The notes: generated by a model not told the origin, from the letters alone. A DNA stretch of 64,000 nucleotides from Saccharopolyspora kobensis (GCF_900108315.1 NZ_FNVB01000003.1:882973-946972); one strand, 5' to 3'; shown: positions 53,867 to 63,449, numbered from the stretch's first letter. Translations and numbers: made by a program.

Positions 53867-54796
53867 TCAGCCGCGGCCGCTCGGCACCGCCCCCTGCGCG
53901 CTGCTCGCCACGCCGTAGTGCCCGGCCTGCCGGTCGGCCTGCTCCCGCAGCGCCAGCACGATCGCCACCCGGCCGGAGCTGCTGCCCGCGTTGTCCACCG
54001 TCGACAGGTTCGACGCGATCGCCGGATCGGCCCGCGCCACGCCGACCGCGCCGGTGCCGTCGGCCGAACCGGTCAGCACCGCGCCCTGCCCGGCGAGGTC
54101 GACCTGGGTGGCGAACCGGGCCAGCACGGCGGCCTCGTCACCGGCGCGATCGCCCTCGAAGGGACCGCCGGTGAGCACCACGGCCAGCTGCGCGGGCCGC
54201 AGCCCCGGCGATGCGGTGGCGAAGCCACCGTCGGCCAGCCCGGAGAACGCGGCCGCCCGCTCCTGGTCGCCGGTCTGCGGCTGACCGGTCTGCGGGTCGA
54301 GCAGCGACAGCGGGCCGATCAGGCCACCGGCCAGGGTCCCCGGATCGGCCGCCGTGGGCAGCTGGAGCCCGGCGGGCAGCAGCTCGGTGACCACCCGGCG
54401 CAGCTGATCGGCCCGGTCCGGATCGGCGAAGCCCTCGCCCAGGCGCACCTCGCCGGTCACGTCCGCACCCGCGTCGCGCAGCAGTTCCGACACCGCCGCC
54501 CGCCGCTGGTCGGACACCTCGGCCGAACTGATGAGCACGACGCTGCGCTGCGCCAGCTGCCCCTGCACCGCCATCGGCGCCACCGCCGACTCGAACTGCT
54601 CGGCCCCGGCGACCTGCGCCTTCAGCGCGTTGCGCTCGGCGCCGAGCTGCTCGACCTGCCCCTGCAACGACTCCCGCTCCGCGCCGACCCCGGCCAGCAG
54701 CCGGTCGCTGATCGACGTCGAGCCGAGCACCACGCCGACCGCCAGCGCCAGGAAGACCGCGGCGACCGACACGATGTGATAGCGCATCGAGATCAC
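53867..54796 (-). CDS. steB: SteB/MctB-family membrane protein (copper transporter family)
   Basis: 309 residues. There is one N-terminal membrane helix (YHIVSVAAVFLALAVGVVLGS), a coiled coil (ESLQGQVEQLGAERNALKAQV) and an extracytoplasmic domain. MctB (Rv1698) of M. tuberculosis was linked to copper tolerance; the Corynebacterium glutamicum homolog SteB works with SteA in cell division. The GTG at 54796 overlaps the steA stop as GTGA; an ATG at 54787 is possible. The pairing with steA favours the division role. Confidence 0.88.
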   Translation of the reverse strand: MISMRYHIVSVAAVFLALAVGVVLGSTSISDRLLAGVGAERESLQGQVEQLGAERNALKAQVAGAEQFESAVAPMAVQGQLAQRSVVLISSAEVSDQRRAAVSELLRDAGADVTGEVRLGEGFADPDRADQLRRVVTELLPAGLQLPTAADPGTLAGGLIGPLSLLDPQTGQPQTGDQERAAAFSGLADGGFATASPGLRPAQLAVVLTGGPFEGDRAGDEAAVLARFATQVDLAGQGAVLTGSADGTGAVGVARADPAIASNLSTVDNAGSSSGRVAIVLALREQADRQAGHYGVASSAQGAVPSGRG

Positions 54797-55977
54797 GTGA
54801 AAAGCCCCTTGAAGTAAGCCGCCACCTGGCCGCCCAGATCGGCGACCACGTGCATGAACGCGGTGCCCAGCCCGGAGACGAGCAGCGCCACGACCACCGC
54901 CAGCAGCACCGAGACGATCAGCAGCACCACGGCGCTGGTCGGCGTCCGGCTGCGCTGCAGGGCGGCCACCGCCCGGCCGTCGACGATCTTGCTGCCCATC
55001 CGCAGCCGGGTCAGGAAGGTCGACGGGTTGGACCCCGACCGCCCGCTGTCCAGGAACTCCCCCAGCGTCGCGTGGAAGCCGACCGTGACCACCAGGCTCG
55101 CCTTGTGCGCGTCGGCCAGCAGCAGCGCCAGGTCCTCCGGGTTGCCGGAGGCCGGGAAGGTCACCGCGCCGATGCCGAGGTCCTGGATGCGCTCCAGACC
55201 GGGCGCGTGCCCGTCGAGGTGGGCCGGGATCACCAGCTCCGCGCCGCACTTGAGCGTCTCGGTGCTGATGACGTCCGGATCGCCCACGATGACGTCCGGC
55301 TTGTACCCGGCCTCGCGCAGCACGTCCGCGCCCGACTCGACGCCGATCAGCACCGGCCGGTACTCGCGGATGTACTTGCGCAGCCGCTTGAGGTCGTCGG
55401 CGTGGCCGTAGCCCGGCGCCAGCACGAGGACCTGGCGGTCCTCCAGCGACGCGCTCAGGTCGGGCACGCCGATGCCGTCCAGGATGAGCGTCCGCTCCCG
55501 GCGCAGGAACTCGATGGTGTTCGCGGAGAACGCCTCCAGCTGCGCCGACATCCCGGCCTTGGCCTCGATGAGCAGGTCGGCGACCGAGTCGGCGTCCTGC
55601 GCCGTGCCGCGACCGACCTCCCGCTCGCCGACGAACACCCCGCCCTCGTGCAGCCGGAGCTTCGTGCCGTCCTTGATCTGGCGCGCGAGCTCGGGGCCGA
55701 CGCTGTCGACCAGCGCGATCCCGGCCGACAGCAGCACGTCGGGCCCGAGGTTCGGGTAGCGCCCGGAGATCGACGGCGCGGCGTTGACCACCCCGACCAC
55801 ACCGGCCGAGACCAGCGCTTCAGCCGTGCGCCGGTCCAGATCCGCGTGGTCGAGCACCGCGATGTCGCCGGGCCGAACCCGGCGCAGCACGTCGTCGCTG
55901 CGGCGCTCGATCCGGGCGATCCCGACCACACCGGGCAGGTTTCCCTGCTGGCGAGCAAGCAGACCGCTGAGTTTCAT
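54793..55977 (-). CDS. steA: SteA, cytokinetic ring-associated membrane protein
   Basis: 394 residues. A large cytoplasmic domain includes GIARIERRSDDVLRRVRPGDIAVLDH, VVNAAPSISGRYPNLGP and a thiamin-pyrophosphokinase-like part (VLAPGYGHADDLKRLRKYI, KPDVIVGDPDVIS). One C-terminal membrane helix follows (about 345-368). Matches the actinobacterial SteA/Rv1697 family, which forms a complex with SteB at the septum. Order steA then steB, coupled by 4 bases. Confidence 0.9.
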   Translation of the reverse strand: MKLSGLLARQQGNLPGVVGIARIERRSDDVLRRVRPGDIAVLDHADLDRRTAEALVSAGVVGVVNAAPSISGRYPNLGPDVLLSAGIALVDSVGPELARQIKDGTKLRLHEGGVFVGEREVGRGTAQDADSVADLLIEAKAGMSAQLEAFSANTIEFLRRERTLILDGIGVPDLSASLEDRQVLVLAPGYGHADDLKRLRKYIREYRPVLIGVESGADVLREAGYKPDVIVGDPDVISTETLKCGAELVIPAHLDGHAPGLERIQDLGIGAVTFPASGNPEDLALLLADAHKASLVVTVGFHATLGEFLDSGRSGSNPSTFLTRLRMGSKIVDGRAVAALQRSRTPTSAVVLLIVSVLLAVVVALLVSGLGTAFMHVVADLGGQVAAYFKGLFT

Positions 55978-56075
55978 GCACCGATGGTGACAAACCGATC
56001 ACCCGATTCCGGTCCGCCACGCCGAGACAATTGACCCGTATGGCCCAGAAAATGTTCGGCCAAATGGCCCCGCTG

Positions 56076-57893
56076 CTACGTCCCGCTCTTCTCCTTCTTC
56101 TTGGCGGGCTTCTTCCGCCGGGAGAAGCGGGCCTGCGCCAGCTTGTACGCGGTCGCGGTGTTCAGCAGCTCCTCGGCGTGCGCGCGGCCGGTCTCGGTGG
56201 AGTCCATCCCGGCCAGCATCCGGGCCAGCTCCACCACCCGCCGCTCGTCGGCCACCACCCGCACGTCGCTGCGCGTCAACCCGCCCTCGGAGCTGCCCTT
56301 GTCGACCACCAGGTGGCGGTCGGCGTAGGCGGCGACCTGCGGCAGGTGCGTGACGACCACGACCTGGTGGGTGCGCGCCAGCCGGGCCAGCCGCCGCCCG
56401 ATCTCCACCGCGGCGCGCCCGCCGACTCCGGCGTCGACCTCGTCGAAGACGAGGGTGGGCACGGTGTCGGCGTCGGCCAGCACCACCTCCAGCGCCAGCA
56501 TCACCCGCGACAGCTCACCGCCCGAAGCACCCTTGTGGATCGGCAGCGCGGGAGCGCCGGAGTGCGCGATCAGCTGCAGCTCGACCTCGTCCACGCCGTC
56601 CGGTCCCGCGTGCACGGTCTCGCCGCGCACCTGCAGCGCGTTCGGATCGCCCGCGTCGGCCGGCTTCGGCTGCACCACGACCTCCAGCCGGGCTTGCGCC
56701 ATGGCCAGGCCGTCCAGCTCTTCGGACACCGCCGCCGAGAGCCCGACCGCGGCCTCCCGCCGCGCATCGGTGAGTTCCCCGGCCAGCTCGGCCAGCTCCG
56801 CGGCGAGCTCGTCGCGACGCGCGGCCAGCGCCGCCAGCGCCTCCTCCGAGGTGTCCATTCCGGACAGCCGGGCGCGGGCTTCCTCCGCCCAGGCCAGCAC
56901 GCCGTCGACGTCCGCCGCGTACTTCTTGGTCAGCATCTTGAGCTCGGCCTGCCGGGCCAGCACCTGCTCCAGGCGGGCCGGATCGGCGTCCAGCCGGTCC
57001 AGGTACCCGCCGAGCTCGCCACCGACGTCGGCCAGCACCGCAACGGCTTCGGCCACCCGCGGCTCCAGCTCCCGCAGCGCCGGGTCCTCAGCGGTCGACA
57101 GCCGCCGCCGGGCCTCGCCGATCAGCCCGATCGCGCCGGGCGCGTCCGGATCCCCGTCCGCCGCACCGGTCAGCGCGTGGTGGGCGCCGGCGGCGATCTC
57201 CCGCAGCTGGTCCACGTCCGCCAGCCGCCGGGCCTCGTCGACCAGCGCGACGTCCTCGCCCGGTTCCGGCCCGACCGCCTCGATCTCGCTCAGCCCGTGC
57301 CGCAGCAGGTCGGCTTCCCTGGCCAGTTCCCGCGAGCGCTCGGTGCGTTCGGTCAGCTCCCGGACGGCTTCGGCCCACTCCGCGCGCACCCGCTGGTAGT
57401 TCCCGAGCACCTGCAGCACCGGTTCCCCGGCGAACCGGTCGAGCACCGCCCGCTGCTCACCGGGGCGCAGCAACCGCAGCTGGTCGTTCTGGCCGTGCAC
57501 CGCCAGCACCTGCTCGGCCAGCTCGGACAGCACGGCGTTGGGCACCGAACGGCCGCCGAGGTGAGCGCGGGAACGACCATCGGCGGTGACCGTGCGCAGC
57601 GCGATGAGGCTCCCGTCCTCGTCGGGTTCGGCCCCGGCGTCGGAAGCGACCTTGGCCGCAGGTGAGTCGATCGTGGTCTGGAACCGGCCCTCCACGACAG
57701 CACGCTGCGCACCGGAGCGGACCCGGGAGGCGTCGGCGCGGCCGCCGCCGAGCAGGTGCAACCCGGTGACCACCATCGTCTTGCCGGCCCCGGTCTCACC
57801 GGTGACCACGGTCAACCCCGCGTGCAGTGCGAGCGTGGCGTCGTCGATGACGCCCAGTCCCTGGATGCGCATCTCCGCCAACACATCAAGCAC
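56076..57893 (-). CDS. recN: DNA repair protein RecN
   Basis: 605 residues, SMC-like. Walker A GETGAGKTMVVTGLHLL is near the N-terminus, a long coiled-coil middle follows, the ABC signature is KGASGGELSRVMLALE, and Walker B is PTLVFDEVDAGVGG; the end is Lys-rich. It acts early in recombinational repair of double-strand breaks. The start may be GTG 57893 or a following GTG/ATG before MRIQGLGV. No LexA box is visible in the 70 bases upstream, unlike many bacteria. Confidence 0.95.
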   Translation of the reverse strand: MLDVLAEMRIQGLGVIDDATLALHAGLTVVTGETGAGKTMVVTGLHLLGGGRADASRVRSGAQRAVVEGRFQTTIDSPAAKVASDAGAEPDEDGSLIALRTVTADGRSRAHLGGRSVPNAVLSELAEQVLAVHGQNDQLRLLRPGEQRAVLDRFAGEPVLQVLGNYQRVRAEWAEAVRELTERTERSRELAREADLLRHGLSEIEAVGPEPGEDVALVDEARRLADVDQLREIAAGAHHALTGAADGDPDAPGAIGLIGEARRRLSTAEDPALRELEPRVAEAVAVLADVGGELGGYLDRLDADPARLEQVLARQAELKMLTKKYAADVDGVLAWAEEARARLSGMDTSEEALAALAARRDELAAELAELAGELTDARREAAVGLSAAVSEELDGLAMAQARLEVVVQPKPADAGDPNALQVRGETVHAGPDGVDEVELQLIAHSGAPALPIHKGASGGELSRVMLALEVVLADADTVPTLVFDEVDAGVGGRAAVEIGRRLARLARTHQVVVVTHLPQVAAYADRHLVVDKGSSEGGLTRSDVRVVADERRVVELARMLAGMDSTETGRAHAEELLNTATAYKLAQARFSRRKKPAKKKEKSGT

Positions 57894-57963
57894 CCTACTG
57901 GCACGCCCGGACGCGCGACGCCCCGCTGGGAATAACGAAACGCTGAACTCGCCCGTGCGCTGC

Positions 57964-58857
57964 TCAGGGCGTGGCGGGGCCGCGCCAGCCCTGCACGGGA
58001 AGCTCGAACTTGTGCACCAGGCGGTCGGTGAAAGCGGTGTCGTGCAACCGCACCAGGCGCAGCGGGCTGTCCCCGGCCACCACCTCGACCCGCGCGCCGG
58101 GCGGCAGGTCGAAGTGCCGCTGCCCGTCGCAGCTGAGCACCGCGTGGTGGCCGTACTGGTCGATCTCCACCGCCACCAGCGATTCCCGCGACACCACCAG
58201 CGGCCGGGCGAACAGCGCGTGCGCGTTGCTCGGCACGACCAGCAGCGCCTGCACCTCCGGCCACACCACCGGCCCGCCCGCGGAGAACGCGTACGCCGTG
58301 GATCCGGTCGGGGTGGAGCAGAGCACGCCGTCGCAGCCGAACGCCGACACCGGGTGCCCGTCGACCTCCACGACCACGTCGAGGATCCGCTCCCGGCTGC
58401 TCTTCTCCACGCTGGCCTCGTTGAGCGCCCAGGTGCTGGCCAGCACCTGGCCGTCGAGCTTCGCGGTGACCTCGACCGTCATCCGCTCCTCGACGTGGTA
58501 CCGGCCCGCCACCACGGCGGACAGCGCCTCGTCCAGCGCATCGGAGTCGGCCCCGGCCAGGAACCCGACCCGGCCCAGGTTCACGCCGAACACCGGGACG
58601 TCGGCCAGCCTGGCCAGCTCGGCCGCGCGCAGCAGCGTGCCGTCGCCACCGAGCACGAGCACCAGCTCCGTGCCCGCAGCAGCCTGCGCTCCCGGCGCCA
58701 CCACCCTGCTGTAGCAGTCCGGGCTGAGCTCAGGTGCCTCTTCCGCCAGCACCCGGACCCGCAGCCCGGCGCCGATCAGCTGACCGGCGACCTTCTCCGC
58801 GGTGCGCAGGTTGTGCTGCCTGCCGGTGTGCACCACCAGCAGCACCTCTCGGGTCAA
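57964..58857 (-). CDS. nadK: NAD kinase
   Basis: 297 residues. VLVLGGDGTLLRAAEL carries the GGDG motif; ALNEASVEKSSRERIL and CSTPTGSTAYAFSAGGPVV are the NAD-binding segments. It makes NADP+ from NAD+ and ATP or polyphosphate. TTG at 58857 is the start: AGGAG lies 6-8 bases upstream and it yields the usual TREVLLVVHTGR. Twelve bases separate it from tlyA. Confidence 0.95.
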   Translation of the reverse strand: MTREVLLVVHTGRQHNLRTAEKVAGQLIGAGLRVRVLAEEAPELSPDCYSRVVAPGAQAAAGTELVLVLGGDGTLLRAAELARLADVPVFGVNLGRVGFLAGADSDALDEALSAVVAGRYHVEERMTVEVTAKLDGQVLASTWALNEASVEKSSRERILDVVVEVDGHPVSAFGCDGVLCSTPTGSTAYAFSAGGPVVWPEVQALLVVPSNAHALFARPLVVSRESLVAVEIDQYGHHAVLSCDGQRHFDLPPGARVEVVAGDSPLRLVRLHDTAFTDRLVHKFELPVQGWRGPATP

Positions 58858-58868
58858 CTCCCACTCCT

Positions 58869-59708
58869 CTACCGGTGCGAGTTCTTGACCGCGGTCTGCG
58901 GCCCCTGGCGAACCGCGTCCGCCACCAGCTCCTCGGCTGCCGCCACGTCGGTGCTCTCGCCCGGCCGCAGCCACAGGAAGTACTCCACGTTCCCGGACGG
59001 GCCGGGCAGCGGACTGGCCACGACACCGCGCAGCCCAAGGCCGCTCTCCGCCGCGACCTGCACGACCTCCAGCACCGCCTCGGCCCGCAGCTGCGGATCG
59101 CGGACCACCCCGCCCGAACCCAGCCGCTGCTTGCCGACCTCGAACTGCGGCTTGACCATCGGCACCAGGTCGGCGTCCGCGGTCGCGCAGGCGGCCAGCG
59201 CGGGCAGCACCAGCTTCAGCGAGATGAACGACAGGTCCGCCACCACGAGGTCGACCGGACCGCCGATGGTCTCCGGGGTCAGCGCGCGGACGTTGGTCCG
59301 GTCGTGGATGTGCACCCGCTCGTCGGTCTGCAGCTTCCAGACGAGCTGCCCGTACCCGACGTCGACGGCCTCCACCTCGCGGGCACCGCGCCGCAGCAGC
59401 ACATCGGTGAACCCGCCGGTCGACGCGCCCGCGTCCAGGCACCGGCGCCCGTCCACGGTCAGACCGAGCGGTTCGAAAGCTTCGAGAGCGCCCAGCAGCT
59501 TGTGCGCGCCGCGCGAGGCCCAGCCGGGATCGTCGACGTCCTCGGCGACCACCACCGGCGCATCGGTCTCGACCGCGGTGGCGGACTTGCGCGCGACCAT
59601 GCCGCGCACGCTCACCCGTCCCGCCTCGACCAGTTCGGAGGCGTGCTCGCGGGAGCGCGCCAGCCCGCGGCGAACCAGTTCGGCATCCAACCGAGCCCTG
59701 CGTGGCAC
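58869..59708 (-). CDS. tlyA: TlyA family 16S/23S rRNA 2'-O-methyltransferase
   Basis: 279 residues. The N-terminal S4 domain reads RARLDAELVRRGLARSREHA. The FtsJ-like SAM methyltransferase domain follows (CLDAGASTGGFTDVLLRRGA, VDLVVADLSFISL, VKPQFEVGK). TlyA methylates rRNA and is needed for capreomycin susceptibility in mycobacteria. GTG at 59708 is preferred since AGGAG lies 9 bases upstream; GTG 59729 overlaps the upstream gene. Neighbour order (HAD, small protein, tlyA, nadK, recN) is conserved. Confidence 0.93.
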   Translation of the reverse strand: MPRRARLDAELVRRGLARSREHASELVEAGRVSVRGMVARKSATAVETDAPVVVAEDVDDPGWASRGAHKLLGALEAFEPLGLTVDGRRCLDAGASTGGFTDVLLRRGAREVEAVDVGYGQLVWKLQTDERVHIHDRTNVRALTPETIGGPVDLVVADLSFISLKLVLPALAACATADADLVPMVKPQFEVGKQRLGSGGVVRDPQLRAEAVLEVVQVAAESGLGLRGVVASPLPGPSGNVEYFLWLRPGESTDVAAAEELVADAVRQGPQTAVKNSHR

Positions 59709-59712
59709 TGCG

Positions 59713-59940
59713 TCAGCTCCTGTGTGCACTCGTTGCGGAGAGGAGGTGGTCGGCCTTCGACAGCGCGTCGGTGAGCGCGGTGTGCACCGCCTCGAACCGC
59801 TCGACGTGCTCGGCGACGGGCATCTCCCGCACCTCGCCGAGTCCGGCGACGGCCGCCGCGATGGCGTCGATCGCCGACTGGCCGTCGTCGGCCTGGCGCG
59901 CCAGCATCGCGGGATTCGGCATCTGCCCCGGAGAGGTCAT
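59713..59940 (-). CDS. Small conserved actinobacterial protein, unknown function
   Basis: 75 residues, mostly helical. QSAIDAIAAAVAGLGEVREMPVAEHVERFEAVHTALTDAL has heptad-like spacing that fits a short coiled coil. It sits between the HAD phosphatase and tlyA, 4 bases from the tlyA start, as in other Actinobacteria. No motif tells its role; its position suggests coexpression with tlyA and nadK. Confidence 0.75.
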   Translation of the reverse strand: MTSPGQMPNPAMLARQADDGQSAIDAIAAAVAGLGEVREMPVAEHVERFEAVHTALTDALSKADHLLSATSAHRS

Positions 59941-60034
59941 CCGCTCCTGCTCCCCTCGATCTCGCCGCGACCGCTGTGCGGCGACGCCTCCACGCTATCG
60001 GAACGCCCTGACGCGGACACCGCGAGTCGGTGGC

Positions 60035-61039
60035 TCAGGCCAACCCGAGTTCGCGCAGCGCGGCCTTCGCGCGCTCGTCGGCCGCGCACACCTCGACAGC
60101 GCCCGACGAAACGGCCCACCACGCCGCGCACAGCGCCCGCAACGCGGCGAGCGCATCGGCTTCGCCGTCGGCCCGGGAAAGCTCCAGCCCGGAGTCCTCG
60201 ACCCGGACGTGCCACCCGGCCTGCGCGCCGATCGCCACCTCCGCGGGTGCTCGCAGCAGCCCGCGCAGGTCGGCGGCGACGTGGTCGGGGCGCATCTGCG
60301 CGGAAGCGGCGAGCAGGTCGCCGGGAGTGCTCACACCGGTCAGCACCATCAGCGACGGCATCCCGGCGTTGACCGCACCGGCGATGTCGGTGTCCAGCCG
60401 GTCGCCGACCATCAGCGGCGCCCGACCGCCCGCCGAGTCGACGGCGCGGTCCAGCAGCGGGCGCTCCGGCTTGCCGGCCACCAGCGGTTCCTGGTCGGTT
60501 GCCGCGCGCAGCAGCTCGACCAGCGAACCGTTGCCCGGCATCAGACCGCGTTCGGTCGGCAGCGTGCGGTCGCCGTTGCACGCCACCCACAGCGCGCCGG
60601 CCCGGATCGCCAGGCACGCCTCGGCGAGGTCCCGGTAGGCGATCTCAGTGGACAGTCCCTGCACGACGGCGACCGGCTCGTCGGCGAAGTCCGACACCGG
60701 CACCAGGCCTGCGCGGTCCACTTCGGACGCCAGCGCGGCGGAGCCGACCACCAGCACCCGGGAACCGGCGGGCAGCTTCTCCGCCAGCACCGCGGCGCCT
60801 GCCTGCGCGCTGGTGCTGACCTCGGATCGCTCCGCGGTCAGCCCCAGACCCGCGAGGTGGTCGACGACCGCCTGGTCCGGCTTCGACGCGTTGTTGGTGA
60901 CGTAGCGGACCTGGACACCGCGGCGGTGCACCTCCCGGACTGCCTCGAAGGCACCGGGAACGAGTTCACCGCCGCGGAAGACCGTGCCGTCCAGGTCGAA
61001 CAGCACGACGTCGTGGCCGTCGAGCAGCGTGCCGCTCAC
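60035..61039 (-). CDS. HAD-IIA (NagD-type) sugar/glycerol-phosphate phosphatase
   Basis: 334 residues. FDLDGTVFRGGELVPGA is motif I, YVTNNASKPD motif II, VAGKPERPLL motif III and MVGDRLDTDIAGAVNAGM motif IV. The homolog at this place in M. tuberculosis (Rv1692) is a glycerol-3-phosphate phosphatase with a GNAT-like C-terminal extension; the last 80 residues here may be the counterpart. Overlaps the TPR gene by 4 bases. Confidence 0.88.
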   Translation of the reverse strand: MSGTLLDGHDVVLFDLDGTVFRGGELVPGAFEAVREVHRRGVQVRYVTNNASKPDQAVVDHLAGLGLTAERSEVSTSAQAGAAVLAEKLPAGSRVLVVGSAALASEVDRAGLVPVSDFADEPVAVVQGLSTEIAYRDLAEACLAIRAGALWVACNGDRTLPTERGLMPGNGSLVELLRAATDQEPLVAGKPERPLLDRAVDSAGGRAPLMVGDRLDTDIAGAVNAGMPSLMVLTGVSTPGDLLAASAQMRPDHVAADLRGLLRAPAEVAIGAQAGWHVRVEDSGLELSRADGEADALAALRALCAAWWAVSSGAVEVCAADERAKAALRELGLA

Positions 61040-63264
61040 TGCGCTCGCGCGCCCCCTTCAACGTCACCCTCGGCGAGGTCCTTCTTCGGCGCAGCGGCCT
61101 CGGACCCGTCGGTCACCGAGTCGGTCGTGCCGTCCTCGTCGGTGTCCGACTTCGCCGGCTCGTCGTCCTCCGAAGCGTCCTCGTCGGCGTCGACCTCGTC
61201 CACGCCGGCCTCGCCGTCGTCGTCGAAGTCGTCGTCATCGCCGTCGAGCTCGTCCTCGTCGGAGATCCCGGCCGCGGCCTCGGCCTCGGTCACGAGCTCC
61301 TCGACGACCTCGGGCCCGCCGAGCTTCTCGGCCAGCTCCTCCAGGCGCTCCGGAGCGTCGGTCTCCTCCTCGTCGTCGGCGTGCGCCGCGTGCACGAACC
61401 AGGTGAAGGCTTCGCGCTCGCGACCGGCGGCGAGCAGGTTGTCCGCGTAGGCGTAGAACAGCCGCGCGCTCCACGGGTCCTGCCGCTGCGGGTCCAGCTC
61501 CGGGATCTGCAGGCTCACCACGGAAGCCTCGATCTCACCGAGGTCCCGGCGAGCACCGGCAGCCACGATGCGCAGCTCGACGGCGTCCTCCTGCTCCAGC
61601 TGAGTCGCCTCCTGGCTGCGGGCGAGCTCGACCGCGCGCTCGGGACGACCCAGCGCGCGCTCGCAGTCGGCCATCATCGCGAGGTGGCCGGGGCCGCCCG
61701 CGATGCGACGAGCCGCACGCAGCTCGGACAGCGCCTCGCTCCACTCGCCGGCCAGGTAAGCGGCGAGCCCGTTGGCCTCGCGCACGGACGGGATGCGGGA
61801 GGCCTTCTGCCGGGCGAAGCGGGCGTGCTCGAGCGCCTTCACCGCGTCGTCGTCGACCAGCTGACCGGCCGCGACGAGGTGCTGCGCGACCTTGTCCGCC
61901 AGGCCCTTCGGCAGCGGCAGCAGCTCGCGGCGCACCTCGGGGTCGAGCTCCTTGGGGTCGACGCCCTCGGGCAGCTCCGGCTCCTGCAGCTTGGGCTCGA
62001 CGGCCTCGTCCGCCTGCTGCTCCGCGCCCTCGCGGACGCCGCCGCGGTCGTCACGACGGTCGTCGTGCCTGCGGTCGTCGTGCCTGCGGTCGTCGCGACG
62101 CGGGCCGCGCCGGTCGCGATCCGGTCGGCCACCGCGGTCGAACCGGTCGCCGTCCCGGCGCGGACGGTCGTCGCGCCGGAAACCACCGCGGTCCTCGCGC
62201 CGGTCATCACGACGGGGGCGGTCGCCGAAGTCGCGGCGAGGCCGGTCCTTGAAGTCGCGGTCGTCCCCGCGCGGGCGGTCGTTGAAGTCGCGGCGGGGGC
62301 GGTCCTTGAAGTCCCGGTCATCGCGACGGGGACGGTCGCCGAAGTCGCGGTCGTCCCGGCGCGGCCGGTCCTTGAAGTCCCTGTCGTCGCGACGGAAACC
62401 GCCACCGCGCTTGTCATCACGGCGGAAGCCACCACGGTCATCACGCCGGTCGTCACGGCGGAAGTCACCGCGGTCGCGGTCATCGCGGCGGAAGCCGCCA
62501 CGATCATCGCGCTTGTCGTCACGGCGGAAGTTGTCCCGGCGATCCCGGTCGTCGCGGCGGAAGCCCCCGCGGTCGTCGCGCTTGTCATCACGACGGAAAC
62601 CACCACGGTCATCACGACGGAAGTTGTCACGACGGTCACCGCGATCGTCGCGCCGGAAACCGCCGCGGTCGTCGCGCTTGTCATCACGACGGAAACCACC
62701 ACGATCGTCACGACGGAAGTTGTCACGACGGTCACCGCGGTCATCGCGCCGGAAACCGCCGCGGTCGTTTCCGCGGAAGCCACCGCGGTCATTCCCGCGG
62801 TCGTCGCGCCGGTCCCGGTCGTCGCGGCGGAAACTCCCGCGATCGCGGTCGTCACGGCGGAAGTCGCGACGCGGTCCACGATCATTGCGCGGTCCGCGAT
62901 CGTTGAAACCGCGGTCGTCGCGGCGGAAACCGCCGCGGTCGTCACGGCGGTCATCACGGCGGTTGTCGAAGCCGCGCCGGTCGTTGTCGCGCCGGTCGTC
63001 GTCGCGGCGGAAGCCGCCACGGCGGTCCTGGCCGCCCTGGCCGCGGCCGCCGAAGTCGTCCCGGCCCCTGCGGTCGTCGCGGTAGCCACCGCGGCCGCGG
63101 TCATCGCGGTCGTTGCGGAAGCCGCCGCGGTCGTCCCGCGAGCCGAAGCGGCGCTGGCCGCCTTGTGAATCCCGGCGCTCGTAGCTCCCGCGGCCGCCTT
63201 GGCCGCTTCGGCCGGCACCGGCCCCGCGGCGAGAGTCGCCGCGCCTGTCGTCGGAACCGGACAC
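61036..63264 (-). CDS. TPR-type protein with long Arg/Asp/Gly-rich repeat N-terminus
   Basis: About 742 residues. Residues 1 to about 405 are a low-complexity chain of RGGFRRDD, RRDNFRRDD and RDFKDRPRRDD units. The middle (about 430-650) is helical, with TPR-like pairs (LAAYLAGEWSEALSELRAARRIAGG, AERALGRPERAVELA-type). The tail is very acidic (DELDGDDDDFDDD). The globular part is a conserved actinobacterial protein of this locus, the expanded Arg-rich tail is not. Such tails bind RNA and can form condensates. The GTG at 63264 has AGGAGG 4 bases upstream. It lies downstream of the rRNA operon terminator. Confidence 0.82.
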   Translation of the reverse strand: MSGSDDRRGDSRRGAGAGRSGQGGRGSYERRDSQGGQRRFGSRDDRGGFRNDRDDRGRGGYRDDRRGRDDFGGRGQGGQDRRGGFRRDDDRRDNDRRGFDNRRDDRRDDRGGFRRDDRGFNDRGPRNDRGPRRDFRRDDRDRGSFRRDDRDRRDDRGNDRGGFRGNDRGGFRRDDRGDRRDNFRRDDRGGFRRDDKRDDRGGFRRDDRGDRRDNFRRDDRGGFRRDDKRDDRGGFRRDDRDRRDNFRRDDKRDDRGGFRRDDRDRGDFRRDDRRDDRGGFRRDDKRGGGFRRDDRDFKDRPRRDDRDFGDRPRRDDRDFKDRPRRDFNDRPRGDDRDFKDRPRRDFGDRPRRDDRREDRGGFRRDDRPRRDGDRFDRGGRPDRDRRGPRRDDRRHDDRRHDDRRDDRGGVREGAEQQADEAVEPKLQEPELPEGVDPKELDPEVRRELLPLPKGLADKVAQHLVAAGQLVDDDAVKALEHARFARQKASRIPSVREANGLAAYLAGEWSEALSELRAARRIAGGPGHLAMMADCERALGRPERAVELARSQEATQLEQEDAVELRIVAAGARRDLGEIEASVVSLQIPELDPQRQDPWSARLFYAYADNLLAAGREREAFTWFVHAAHADDEEETDAPERLEELAEKLGGPEVVEELVTEAEAAAGISDEDELDGDDDDFDDDGEAGVDEVDADEDASEDDEPAKSDTDEDGTTDSVTDGSEAAAPKKDLAEGDVEGGARAQ
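62050..63240 (-). repeat. Degenerate coding tandem repeats (RGGFRRDD-type units)
   Basis: DNA units coding FRRDD, DRGG and DFKDRPRRD recur dozens of times with near-identical codons, and several 60-100 base blocks are almost exact copies. Both complementary frames are open because of this, giving spurious long ORFs. Confidence 0.85.
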
Positions 63265-63390
63265 CGAACCTCCTGAAGCAGAAAAACTGAAGTCCCACCA
63301 GCGTAGCCCCACCTATCGGCGGGCCGCGGTGGGCCGCACCCCTGATGTGAGCGGGGGCAACTCGCGGTCGTGAAATCGTTCATGAAAAAG

Positions 63391-63437
63391 GGGGCCGACC
63401 GGAGATCCGTCCCGCAAGGACGGGTCCGGTCGGCCCC
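63391..63437 (-). terminator. Intrinsic terminator of the rRNA operon
   Basis: GGGGCCGACCGG pairs with CCGGTCGGCCCC, with an inner CCGTCC/GGACGG stem. On the minus strand it is followed by a T-run (AAAAA at 63385-63389 on plus). It lies 13 bases past the 5S gene. Confidence 0.9.
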
Positions 63438-63449
63438 TCTCAGTTAGTG

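Noticed and set aside
61381..63168. Long plus-strand frame rich in Val/Ala/Thr
   Set aside because: It is the complement of the coding tandem repeats of the TPR-type protein; repetition makes several frames open.
62050..63240. Possible CRISPR array
   Set aside because: Units are irregular, of variable spacing and lie in a coding frame without unique spacers; no cas genes.
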